DNA of 64,000 nt from JASGCP01 sp965263285 (GTDB lineage Bacteria; Bacteroidota; Bacteroidia; Chitinophagales; Chitinophagaceae), in contig CBDHHD010000004.1 of assembly GCA_965263285.1 (NCBI GenBank), forward strand, positions 744,001 through 808,000. The letters run 5' to 3'. Positions within the stretch are counted from its first letter, which is position 1, and every line of letters starts with the position of its first letter. Below the pieces are notes generated by a model, which was not told the origin of the DNA, did not search any database, and saw only the letters and a program-made list of their open reading frames with translations. The position numbers and the translations under genes were made by a program. This document shows positions 53,902-62,309 of this stretch, in pieces.

Positions 53902-56055
53902 CTACTGCACTATTTTCAATTCTTTAATAATATTTTTTGCACCTCCATATATATCAATGGCCCATAATACATAACGAATGTCAACACAAATAGTACGATT
54001 TAAATCTTTATCAAAAGCCAACTTATCACTTAATGATTCATAATTGCCATCAAAAGCCAAACCAATTAAATTGCCCTTGGCATCTAACACAGGAGAGCCT
54101 GAATTACCACCCGTAATATCGGTTGTAGTAATAAAAGTAAGAACTAAATCATTTTTCTTTTTATCTATATAGTTGCCAAAATCTCTAGCCTTATAGAGAT
54201 CTAACCATCTTTGAGGAAGATCAAATTCATAATCACCTGGAATATATTTTTCTAATGCTCCTTTACCTACACATTCATAATAATAGTACGCTGCATCTCT
54301 TGGTTCATATCCTTTAACCACACCATAAGTAAGACGAAGGGTACTGTTGGCATCAGGATAGGTCATGTTCATTTTTTCAGGATCCATTTCAAAAAGTCCT
54401 TTTAAGTACAAGTGTCCCAATTCTCTTCTATTTTGTACAAAACGAATATAATGAGGCAATATCTTAGTATTATAATTACTCATAAAAGCTTCTAAGATTT
54501 TGTATGCAGGATCATTTTTAATCAGTTGATATGATGGGTTTTGAATAAAAAGATTCCATAAATTTTGGTTTACGAACATTGAATTTGCAAACACCTCGTT
54601 TGAATATGCTGTAAAAGGACTTTGATCAATCGTTGTATAATTTCTCAATAAAGTATTATAAAAATCAGTTGGTTGTTGCGAAACAGGTATATCTAAATAA
54701 AATTGCAACAACATACTAGATAAAATTTCTTGGTCACTCTTTATATTTTCATGTGCTATAAAATCTTTATGCAGGCTATCTAATGATTGCATAGCCTGGC
54801 TTATGGCATGAGCATCTCCACTTTGCAATGCCTCTGTATAGGAATGTAAATGTGTGCAAAAAGCCACCAAAGGAGAACCTAATATTCCTTCTATAAGATA
54901 CACTCGGCTCGCTGCATAAGGTCGCCATTGTGCATATAAAGAATCAAATTGATTAAACAAATTATTATATTGATGCTTATCTTTTGCCCAATCAATAAAC
55001 TGTTGTTCTTCTACTAATTTATTTTCAATAACATGATTCTTTATAACTTCTTTTGTTTCGCCGTCAAAATATTTCCAATAATTTGCAATACGAGCATATG
55101 AAGGAGCCAATTGTAATTTAATAGCAGGACTAGATTGCATTTCAGCCAACATGTATTTTAAACGAATACCACGCAATTTTACTAAAGATGGATTATTAAT
55201 ACCAATTGATAATTTAATGCCATACGAAGTTTCATATCTATTTGTTACACCTGGATATCCTATAACCATAGCAAAATCATTAGGATTTTTTTCTTTTAAG
55301 CTAATAGTCAAAAAAGTTTTAGCATGGTAGGGAATATTATTAGGACTATAGTTAGTAGGATTGCCTTCTGCATCGGCATATATTCTAAAAATAGAGAAAT
55401 CACAAGTATGTCTAGGCCATTCCCAATTATCTGTATCGCCTCCAAATTTTCCCAACATTTCAGGACCTGCTCCTACTAAACGAATATCTTTATATACTTT
55501 ATATACAAACAAATAAAATTGATTATCATTAAACATACTTGCTACAGAAGCATACACAAAGGGATTATTATGCGTAATTTCTTTTTCTATTCTGTGTTCT
55601 ATTTCTTCTATTTTATTCATTCTTGCTATTCCAGAGAGACCTATGAGTTCTTTATTAAATACATCTGTTACATCTTTCATATAATCAAGCATACGAACGG
55701 CAATTCCTACCGCAGGTATTTCTTGTTCTTTTGTATAAGCCCAAAAACCATCTCTTAAATAATTATGTTCTACTGTAGAGGCAGCTGTAATAGCATCATA
55801 ACCACAATGATGATTTGTAAATACTAACCCTTGAGAACTTACAATTTCAGCAGTACATCCATTAAAATTTAAAATAGCATCTTTTAAAGAAGCATGATTA
55901 ATACTATAAATTTGATCGGCAGTTAATTTCAACCCCTCTTTTACCATCTTATTATATACTTGCTGTCCAAGTAATAATGGCAACCACATTCCCTCATCGG
56001 CATAGGTCTTAGTAATACATACCATACAAATAAAAGCAATACATATTTTTTTCAT
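53902..56055 (-). CDS. S46-family dipeptidyl-peptidase (DPP7-like)
   Basis: 717 residues, usual length. Signal peptide (KKICIAFICMVCITKTYA). Triad: His in GLVFTNHHCGYDA (H82 or H83), Asp in WPRHTCDFSIFR (D219), Ser in TDITGGNSGSPV (S652). The residue 18 after the Ser is Gly (670), which in the family matches DPP7 (hydrophobic P1) rather than the Arg of DPP11 (acidic P1). Releases dipeptides from oligopeptides in the periplasm, consistent with a peptide-using lifestyle. Confidence 0.93.
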   Translation of the reverse strand: MKKICIAFICMVCITKTYADEGMWLPLLLGQQVYNKMVKEGLKLTADQIYSINHASLKDAILNFNGCTAEIVSSQGLVFTNHHCGYDAITAASTVEHNYLRDGFWAYTKEQEIPAVGIAVRMLDYMKDVTDVFNKELIGLSGIARMNKIEEIEHRIEKEITHNNPFVYASVASMFNDNQFYLFVYKVYKDIRLVGAGPEMLGKFGGDTDNWEWPRHTCDFSIFRIYADAEGNPTNYSPNNIPYHAKTFLTISLKEKNPNDFAMVIGYPGVTNRYETSYGIKLSIGINNPSLVKLRGIRLKYMLAEMQSSPAIKLQLAPSYARIANYWKYFDGETKEVIKNHVIENKLVEEQQFIDWAKDKHQYNNLFNQFDSLYAQWRPYAASRVYLIEGILGSPLVAFCTHLHSYTEALQSGDAHAISQAMQSLDSLHKDFIAHENIKSDQEILSSMLLQFYLDIPVSQQPTDFYNTLLRNYTTIDQSPFTAYSNEVFANSMFVNQNLWNLFIQNPSYQLIKNDPAYKILEAFMSNYNTKILPHYIRFVQNRRELGHLYLKGLFEMDPEKMNMTYPDANSTLRLTYGVVKGYEPRDAAYYYYECVGKGALEKYIPGDYEFDLPQRWLDLYKARDFGNYIDKKKNDLVLTFITTTDITGGNSGSPVLDAKGNLIGLAFDGNYESLSDKLAFDKDLNRTICVDIRYVLWAIDIYGGAKNIIKELKIVQ

Positions 56056-56121
56056 AATACCATATTAAATTGTAATAAAAAAAGTCAAATATACGACAAA
56101 AAAATCAATGTATTTTGATTT

Positions 56122-57081
56122 TTGGCAACTATTCAGGTATAGGTTCATACTCGTTTTTTATATCTTTTTCTTTCTTTTGTCTTGATACAAAAGAAAGAAA
56201 AAATCAAGCCTGCAGATAAAGCGCTACAAAACTACAGCTCGCTACGCTAGCGAGAATAATTGAAGGCGGTTAGGCATGATTCATTATGATGAGCTTATCC
56301 ATAATTATCTTTTATGGCATAACGACTTTTTTAGTGAGCAGGTATTAAAATACACCTTTTTTTGTAATGACTCAGGTATAGATTCATTATTTGTTTTTTA
56401 TATCTTTTTCTTTCTTTTGTCTTGATACAAAAGAAAGAAACAAAGAAAAAATCAAGCCTGCAGATAAAGAGCTACAAAACTACGGCTCGCTACGCTAGCG
56501 AGAATGAATGGGAGGCGGTTAGGTATGAATCGTTATGATGAGCTTATCCATCGTTATCTTTTATGTACATACTTTATGCTCATCATAACTATTCATATAT
56601 AAAAATGTCCGCCTCCACATTCTCGCTGGTCGCTTCGCTCACCTCGTTTTGTAACGCTCTTTATCTGAGGGCGGTCCTCATCAAATATTTCCTATTATTT
56701 CCATGTTTATATGTATTTAATAATCCATGCTTCCAGCACCTCAAAAAAAGATGTAGCCAAAAATAAATTGGTTTTTTTAAAAATATATTATCTTTGTCAT
56801 TGCTCACTAAAAAAATCGTTATACCTCTTTTATGTAAATGCTTTATGCTCATCATAACGATTCATATAACGATTCATATAAAAACTTCGCCCCACATTCT
56901 CGCTGGTCACTCCGCTCGCTTCGTTTTGTAACGCTCTTTATCTGAGGACAATCCTCACCAGATACTCCCTATTATTTTCATACTTATAATTATTCTATAA
57001 TCAATACACTTATTAAACCTATTGGGTTGACTAAATAATTACAATTATATTTCTCTTAGCACCTTAAAAAAGGATTTAGCC
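56122..57081 (+). repeat. D-type repeat carrying a nested B element
   Basis: Host: D left part (GGCAACTATTCAGGTATAGG, then CATACTCGTTTTTTATATC) from about 56123, hairpin, left arm, interrupted in the palindrome loop at 56315, resumed at 56826 with the right arm and a D right end closing GGATTTAGCC at 57081. A 13-bp tandem repeat (ATATAACGATTCATATAACG region) lies near 56862-56880. Confidence 0.9.
56316..56825 (+). repeat. Nested B-type element with 8-bp target duplication
   Basis: GGCATAACGACTTTTTTAGTG at 56316 (one base changed to A-like GGCATAAC) to TTATACC at 56825, 510 bp, full palindrome. Flanked by TCTTTTAT at 56308-56315 and 56826-56833. The uninterrupted site is seen in other copies (e.g. 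TAATCTTTTATGTAAATACT near 33763). Confidence 0.95.
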
Positions 57082-57135
57082 AAAAAAATATTCTTATTCT
57101 TATTTTTATAATATACATTTGTAAAAAATACTATT

Positions 57136-57342
57136 ATGAAAGTCTTAGAAATTACAAATAGTCAGCTGACAAATGCTTTTAAACAAAAATCGAGATTATC
57201 ATTTCTAAATAAAAAAAAGAGTACACTAAATACCGTAACTAGTTTGGAAGAAGACCTTAAACAAGCTATTAAAGAAGTACAACAGCATAAAAAAAGAATC
57301 ATTGAATTAAAAACAGCCGAAGAGTTACTAAATGAGTTATAA
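57136..57342 (+). CDS. Type II antitoxin-like protein
   Basis: 68 residues, helical and charged, with a Leu/Lys/Glu-rich C terminus (SLEEDLKQAIKEVQQHKKRIIELKTAEELLNEL). No DNA-binding motif is obvious. It precedes and overlaps the RelE-type toxin gene by 11 bp, the usual antitoxin-toxin order, and such proteins are found with this toxin type in Bacteroidota. The toxin is interrupted, so this may now be an orphan. Confidence 0.75.
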   Translation: MKVLEITNSQLTNAFKQKSRLSFLNKKKSTLNTVTSLEEDLKQAIKEVQQHKKRIIELKTAEELLNEL

Positions 57343-58228
57343 GGTTCTGAGCACCCCTCAATTTGACAAAGAGCTTAAAAGGCTAGTGAAAAAATTTCCT
57401 TCGTTAAAAAATGAGTATCAAGAATTTATAAAAAGTATTTCTGCAATTCCTACAACATGCAAGTTGATTAGCAATAATTCTCATAAATATAGGCATAACT
57501 AAATTTAGTGTGAGGAAAAATTTAGTTTACTAAAAGGCTACATCTTTTTTTGAGGTGCTGGGGGATATTTATGTTTTTGTAATTGCTCAGGTATAGGTTC
57601 ATCATTTATTTTTTATATCCTTTTCTTTCTTTTGTCTTGATACAAAAGAAAGAAACAAAGAAAAAATCAAGCCTGCAGATAAAGAGCTACAAAACTACGG
57701 CTCGCTACGCTAGCGAGAATGAATGGGAGGCGGTTAGGTATGAATCGTTATGATGAGCTTATCCATAGGTATCTTTTATGTACATACTTTATGCTCATCA
57801 TAACGATTCATGTATAAAAACTTCCGCCTCCACATTCTCGCTGGTCGCTTCGCTCACCTCGTTTTGTAACGCTCTTTATCTGAGGGCAGTCCTCATCAGA
57901 CATTTCCTATTATTTCCATGTTTATATAATTTAATCATCCATGCTTCCAGCACCTCAAAAAAAGATATAGCCCATATTGTTTTTGCAAATATCCATTTTC
58001 TTTTGTATTTTTGCATAGTCCCTCACACTAAATTTAGTTATGCCTAAATATAGAATAGCTATTAACAGTAAAGGACAAGGCAAAAGAGGTGGATCTCGAA
58101 TAATTACGCATGTAGACACTACCACAACAACAATTTACCTTCTCACTATTTACGATAAAAGTGAAAAAGCAGATGTAAAATCTAATGAGTTATCAAGAAT
58201 ATTGAACGAGTTGCGATTAGATGATTAA
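57332..58228 (+). pseudogene. RelE/ParE-family toxin interrupted by an A-type repeat
   Basis: The 5' part (57332-57491) encodes MSYKVLSTPQFDKELKRL.. up to NNSHKY; the frame then runs into the repeat and stops at 57502. The 3' part resumes at 58053 and reads to the stop at 58228. Removing the element and one TAAATATA copy gives an unbroken 111-residue protein with SHKYRIAINSKGQGKRGG and TIYLLTIYDKSE, typical of RelE/ParE toxins of Bacteroidota. An in-frame ATG in the repeat's right end opens a 62-codon 3' reading frame (58040-58228). Confidence 0.9.
57492..58044 (+). repeat. Repeat copy 20, A type, inside the toxin gene, with 8-bp target duplication
   Basis: Complete A copy of 553 bp: GGCATAACTAAATTTAGTG at 57492 and its inverse closing GTTATGCC at 58044. 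Flanked by TAAATATA at 57484-57491 and 58045-58052. Its right end has TATTTTTG (about 58007-58014) and the ATG of the closing GTTATGCC. Confidence 0.97.
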
Positions 58229-58237
58229 CCCATTCAT

Positions 58238-58960
58238 CTACATACTCAATTGCTGTAGCATATTTTTAATTTCTGCTTCATCTACAGAAGTAGTCATCAG
58301 TTCTTCTTTCATAGAAGGCACATTCCATTGCATCAATGATGGCATTATTTTTCTTGCTGAAGAATGCATTTCACTAACGCCTAGTTCGTTCATCAACTGG
58401 TGTATATTATTACTACGAACACCACTACCAGGCAAAAAAATAATATCATCTTTAAATGCAAGTAGCCATTCTTTTATATTCTCTTTACCTTCTTCTACCG
58501 TAGGCTTTTGTCCGCTAGTAAGAATTCTGCTACACCCACAATTAATAATTTGTTGAATAGCTACAGTTGGATATCTTGCTCTATCAAAAGCCCTATGAAA
58601 AGTAACTTCCATAGGATAGGCTCTATTACACAAAAGAGCAGTTCTCTTTTCATCTATATCTCCATTATCTTTTAATAATCCTAATACAACTCCATCATAT
58701 CCTAGTTGTTTGCAAACATCAACATCTCCCACCATAGACTCAAATTCTTCATTTGAATATAAAAAATCACCTCCCCGCGGACGAATCATAGCAAATAAGG
58801 GGATAGATATCTTTTTTCTTGCTGTTACTAAAACTCCATATGAAGGAGTAGTACCTCCCTCATGTGCATTTTCACACAACTCTATACGATGAGCACCTGC
58901 TTGCATAGCTAATAACGCACTATATAAATTAAAAACAGCTATTTCAAGTGTCATCATCAT
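58238..58960 (-). CDS. cutC: CutC-family protein
   Basis: 240 residues, TIM barrel. LEIAVFNLYSALLAMQAGAHRIELCENAHEGGTTPSYG (4-41), IRPRGGDFLYSNEEFESM, VTFHRAFDR, ILTSGQKPTVEEGKENI and LPGSGVRSNNI are the family signature. Historically named for copper tolerance, but the copper role is doubtful and the reaction unknown. Follows the glycosylasparaginase gene by 5 bp, so co-transcribed. Confidence 0.93.
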   Translation of the reverse strand: MMMTLEIAVFNLYSALLAMQAGAHRIELCENAHEGGTTPSYGVLVTARKKISIPLFAMIRPRGGDFLYSNEEFESMVGDVDVCKQLGYDGVVLGLLKDNGDIDEKRTALLCNRAYPMEVTFHRAFDRARYPTVAIQQIINCGCSRILTSGQKPTVEEGKENIKEWLLAFKDDIIFLPGSGVRSNNIHQLMNELGVSEMHSSARKIMPSLMQWNVPSMKEELMTTSVDEAEIKNMLQQLSM

Positions 58961-58965
58961 AAACT

Positions 58966-59985
58966 TTATATTAAATAATCACTTTCAAACAATTGGTTAT
59001 GTATTTGGCTATTTTGAACAGCATAAGAAAAACCTTTTTGCAATGCGAAAGCACCGAAATCACCCTTTGTATTCATAGCAATAAATGCCAATTGTATACT
59101 TTTAGCCTTTTCTTTTTTAATACGATATATTTTTTCAACTGCTTTTTTACATGCTTGTTTAGGAGAATAGCCTCGCTGTAAATATTCTATAACCGTATAA
59201 CTTCCCACTATTCTAATACAATCCTCCCCTTGCCCCGTAGATGCTGCTGCTCCTACATTAGGTTCTACATAAATACCTGCTCCTATAATAGGAGAATCCC
59301 CTACTCGCCCATGCATTTTAAATGCCATCCCCGATGTAGTACAACTAGCAGCCATTTTCCCTTTTGCATCCAAGGCAAGCATACTAATTGTATCGTGATT
59401 CAATTGACCATTAGACAATCTACTTGGTACCGTATAAGAAGCGTGATTATCTTCAATATTAATAATAGGCCGATATTGAGATGTTTTTAACCATTCTGTA
59501 TATGCTTTTTTGGCATCTTCACTTAATTCGGCTGGTTCTAATGTAAACCCTTGTTGTAGAGCAAATGCTTGTGCACCTTCTCCAACCAACAGCACATGGG
59601 GCGTTTTTTCCATCACTAAACGAGCTACAGAAATAGGATGTTTAATGCGTTCTAAAGCCGCAACTGCTCCACAGTTGTATTCATCATCCATAATGCTTGC
59701 GTCTAAAGTTACAAAACCATCTCTATCAGGATAGCCCATAAGACCTACACAACAATTATTGCCATCCTCTATTACCCTCACTCCTTTTTCTACTGCATCT
59801 AACGAAATTCCGTTATTAGAAAGTATATCCCATGCCCCTTTATTAGCATCTACGCCATCTGGCCAAGTACTTATCACAAGGGGACGAACTTCTTTTGACT
59901 TTATATTAACAGTAGGTAAAAATGGAAGCGACAAAATGCCAACACCTCCCATTTTTATAAATTTTCTACGAGGTATAGTCATCAT
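58966..59985 (-). CDS. N4-(beta-N-acetylglucosaminyl)-L-asparaginase (glycosylasparaginase)
   Basis: 339 residues, Ntn hydrolase. N terminus PRRKFIKMGGVGILSLPFLP resembles a twin-arginine signal, so export by Tat is likely. Autocleavage and nucleophile Thr in NHDTISMLALD (T199), AGIYVEPNVGAAASTGQGEDCIRI (substrate pocket) and GLMGYPDRDGFVTLDASIMD are typical. Cleaves GlcNAc-Asn bonds of N-glycoprotein fragments. Operon with cutC. A TACATTTG motif lies at 60041-60034. Confidence 0.92.
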   Translation of the reverse strand: MMTIPRRKFIKMGGVGILSLPFLPTVNIKSKEVRPLVISTWPDGVDANKGAWDILSNNGISLDAVEKGVRVIEDGNNCCVGLMGYPDRDGFVTLDASIMDDEYNCGAVAALERIKHPISVARLVMEKTPHVLLVGEGAQAFALQQGFTLEPAELSEDAKKAYTEWLKTSQYRPIINIEDNHASYTVPSRLSNGQLNHDTISMLALDAKGKMAASCTTSGMAFKMHGRVGDSPIIGAGIYVEPNVGAAASTGQGEDCIRIVGSYTVIEYLQRGYSPKQACKKAVEKIYRIKKEKAKSIQLAFIAMNTKGDFGAFALQKGFSYAVQNSQIHNQLFESDYLI

Positions 59986-60033
59986 ACATGAATAAAAGGT
60001 TTATTTATAAAAACATTAATACACTTCATTATA

Positions 60034-60041
60034 CAAATGTA
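60034..60041 (-). promoter_or_regulatory. -7 motif of the glycosylasparaginase-cutC operon
   Basis: TACATTTG on the minus strand, 48 bp before the ATG at 59985. Confidence 0.4.
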
Positions 60042-60056
60042 AAAATTTATTTTATA

Positions 60057-60567
60057 GGTATAACGACTTTTTTAGTGCGCAGGTATTAAAATACGCCTTT
60101 TTTTTGTAATGACTCAGGTATAGATTCATTATTTGTTTTTATATCTTTTTCTTTCTTTTGTCTTGATACAAAAGAAAGAAACAAAGAAAAAATCAAGCCT
60201 GCAGATAAAGAGCTACAAAACTACGGCTCGCTACGCTAGCGATAATGAAGGGAAGGCGGTTAGGTATAAATCGTTATGATGAGCTTATCTATAGTGATCT
60301 TTTATGTACATACTTTATGCTCATCATAACGATTCATATAAAAACTTCGCCCCACATTCTCGCTGGTCGCTTCGCTCACCTCGTTTTGTACGCTCTTTAT
60401 CTGAGGGCAGTCCTCATCAGATATTTCCTATTATTTCCATATTTATATGTATGTAATAATCCATGCTTCCAGCACCTTAAAAAAAGAGGTAGCCAAAAAT
60501 CAAAAATAAATTGGTTTTTTAAAAATATATTATTTTTGCGATTGTTCACTAAAAAAGTCGTTATACC
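60057..60567 (+). repeat. Repeat copy 21, B type, full length
   Basis: GGTATAACGACTTTTTTAG at 60057 to the inverse closing TTATACC at 60567. The left flank (ATTTTATA) and right flank (ATATATAA) differ. The right flank reads as the native right half of another core copy, so this B element was probably inserted in a palindrome loop whose left half was later lost. Confidence 0.93.
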
Positions 60568-60740
60568 ATATATAAAAATATCCGCCTCCACATTCTCGCT
60601 GGTCGCTTCGCTCACCTCGTTTTGTAACGCTCTTTATCTGAGGGCAGTCCTCATCAGATATTTCCTATTATTTCCATATTTATATGTATGTAATTTTTTA
60701 TATCTTTTTACAGCATCCTCACCACTAAAAAAGACTTAAC
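60568..60740 (+). repeat. Right half of a further repeat copy
   Basis: ATATATAAAAATATCCGCCT, CTCGCTGGTCGCTTCGCTC, CTTTATCTGAGGGCAGTCC, then an altered D-like end (TTTTTACAGCATCCTCACC and AAAAAGACTTAACC). Confidence 0.75.
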
Positions 60741-60758
60741 CATTTAATAATTAATTTG

Positions 60759-60766
60759 TAATTTTG
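60759..60766 (+). promoter_or_regulatory. -7 motif of the DUF1573-yajC-coaE run
   Basis: TAATTTTG, 32 bp before the ATG at 60799. Confidence 0.4.
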
Positions 60767-60798
60767 CGCCCTATTCATATCAATTTATCTTTAAAGAG

Positions 60799-61236
60799 AT
60801 GCGTTTTTCTTCCTTTTTTATATGTATTACAGTTATGTTGTTTGGATGCGTGGGACATGAGAGCAAAGCACCACAATCACGCCAAGATTCTCTACAGATT
60901 ATTCAAGCAGATAGTAGTCATTACACCCATGTAAAATGGTTAGATACAATTATAAATATAGGAAATCTTACCATTGGTCCTGATGTAAGAATTCCCTTTC
61001 ACTTTATAAACACAGGTAAATTCCCCTTATATATCATATCGGTTCTATCATCATGTGGATGCACAGCTACCGATTACACCCAATCGGCCATTATGCCTGG
61101 AGATACAGGACAAGTAATTGCTACCTACCATACAAATGGCCAGCCTGAGGGACAAGTAACTAAATCTATTCAGATATATACAAATACATATCCTGGGTAT
61201 AAAAATCTTTTTTTTGAAGCTATCAATAAACTTTAA
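60799..61236 (+). CDS. DUF1573 lipoprotein
   Basis: 145 residues. Lipobox VMLFGC at 16-21 after a short signal peptide. DUF1573 domain: FHFINTGKFPLYIISVLSSCGCTATDYTQSAIMPGDTGQVIATYHTNGQPEGQVTKSIQIYTNT, an Ig-like (ASH/PapD-like) fold. Common in Bacteroidota; function unknown. First of a run with yajC (27 bp) and coaE. Confidence 0.9.
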   Translation: MRFSSFFICITVMLFGCVGHESKAPQSRQDSLQIIQADSSHYTHVKWLDTIINIGNLTIGPDVRIPFHFINTGKFPLYIISVLSSCGCTATDYTQSAIMPGDTGQVIATYHTNGQPEGQVTKSIQIYTNTYPGYKNLFFEAINKL

Positions 61237-61263
61237 TTTTTTATTTTTAATAATTTTATCACT

Positions 61264-61623
61264 ATGTTAAACTATTCACTTTTAATGGCACCTGCACCGT
61301 CTGGAGGACAACAAGGGAGTGCATTACCCTCTATCTTAATGTTAGTAGGTATTTTTGTTGTTTTCTACTTTTTTATGATTCGTCCCCAATCTAAAAAAGC
61401 GAAAGAACAAAAGAAATTTATTGAAAGTATTGGCAAAGGCGAAAGAGTAGTAACCATTTCAGGCATTCATGGAATTATCAACAAAATAGAAGATAATACT
61501 ATTCTACTAGAGGTAAGTCCAGGTATGTATCTAAAAATAGAAAAAACTACCCTTAGCATGGAATGGACAAAAGCAGCTCAACAAGCGGCTAAAAAGTTAG
61601 AAGACAACAAGAATACCGCATAG
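61264..61623 (+). CDS. yajC: Preprotein translocase subunit YajC
   Basis: 119 residues. One transmembrane helix (SILMLVGIFVVFYFFMI, about 25-42) followed by RPQSKKAKEQKKFIESIGKGERVVTISGIHGIINKIEDNTILLEVSPGMYLKIEKTTL, the YajC signature. Accessory to SecDF in protein export. A Gly/Ser/Pro-rich start (LLMAPAPSGGQQGS) is usual in the phylum. Confidence 0.94.
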   Translation: MLNYSLLMAPAPSGGQQGSALPSILMLVGIFVVFYFFMIRPQSKKAKEQKKFIESIGKGERVVTISGIHGIINKIEDNTILLEVSPGMYLKIEKTTLSMEWTKAAQQAAKKLEDNKNTA

Positions 61624-61662
61624 TATTCTATTCTTTTAATATATGTATTGATTCATTTCTTT

Positions 61663-62259
61663 ATGCCATCTAAAACACAACAAGTAATTGGCATTACAGG
61701 TGTTATAGGCAGTGGTAAAACAACTGTGGCAAATGTCTTTATGCATTTAGATATTCCTGTATTTATTGCCGATGAAGTAGCAAAACAACAAATGCTTACT
61801 CACACGAGCCTTAAAAACAGCATACAAAATACATTTGGATCGTTCTCATATATCCACCATCAACTTAATAGCAGTTATTTAGCAAATATTGTTTTTAAAG
61901 ACAAGGAGAAGCTCAATTTACTCAACTCAATGGTTCATCCTATTGTGCATCATTGTTTTTTTGAATGGCAAAAAAAACATCCCACTGTTCCTTATCTTTT
62001 ATACGAAGCGGCGATATTATTTGAATGTGGAGTTCCTTCTTTTATCAATAAAATTATTGGCGTTACGGCTCCATTTATTCTAAAGATACAACGGTTACAA
62101 ATGAGAAACAAAAACCTTACAAAAGAAGACATCATCAACAGAATGCAAAATCAAATAGACGACCATATTAAAATGAAATTATGTGATTGGGTTATTACAA
62201 ACGATGACAAAACTCCTATACTACCGCAGGTTTTATCTATACATCAATCATTAATATAA
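61663..62259 (+). CDS. coaE: Dephospho-CoA kinase
   Basis: 198 residues from ATG 61663 (MPSKTQQVIGITGVIGSGKTTV); an upstream in-frame TTG at 61648 is not needed. P-loop GVIGSGKTT, DEVAKQQM (substrate), VHPIVHHCFFEW and LYEAAILFECG are CoaE features. Phosphorylates dephospho-CoA, the last step of CoA synthesis. Convergent with PBP2, 50 bp apart. The VIGSG loop replaces the more usual GIGSG. Confidence 0.93.
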   Translation: MPSKTQQVIGITGVIGSGKTTVANVFMHLDIPVFIADEVAKQQMLTHTSLKNSIQNTFGSFSYIHHQLNSSYLANIVFKDKEKLNLLNSMVHPIVHHCFFEWQKKHPTVPYLLYEAAILFECGVPSFINKIIGVTAPFILKIQRLQMRNKNLTKEDIINRMQNQIDDHIKMKLCDWVITNDDKTPILPQVLSIHQSLI

Positions 62260-62309
62260 AAGTCCTATCCCTATTACAAGCAAAACAATACTCTATTGTA
62301 GCATCTATT

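Noticed and set aside
1849..60740. CRISPR array or REP-type explanation for the repeats
   Set aside because: Units are 430-560 bp, dispersed, in both orientations, and flanked by target duplications. No regular spacers are present.
1849..60740. Assignment of the repeats to a named IS family
   Set aside because: Only terminal sequence and an 8-bp duplication are available and several families share that length. No transposase is in the window to decide.
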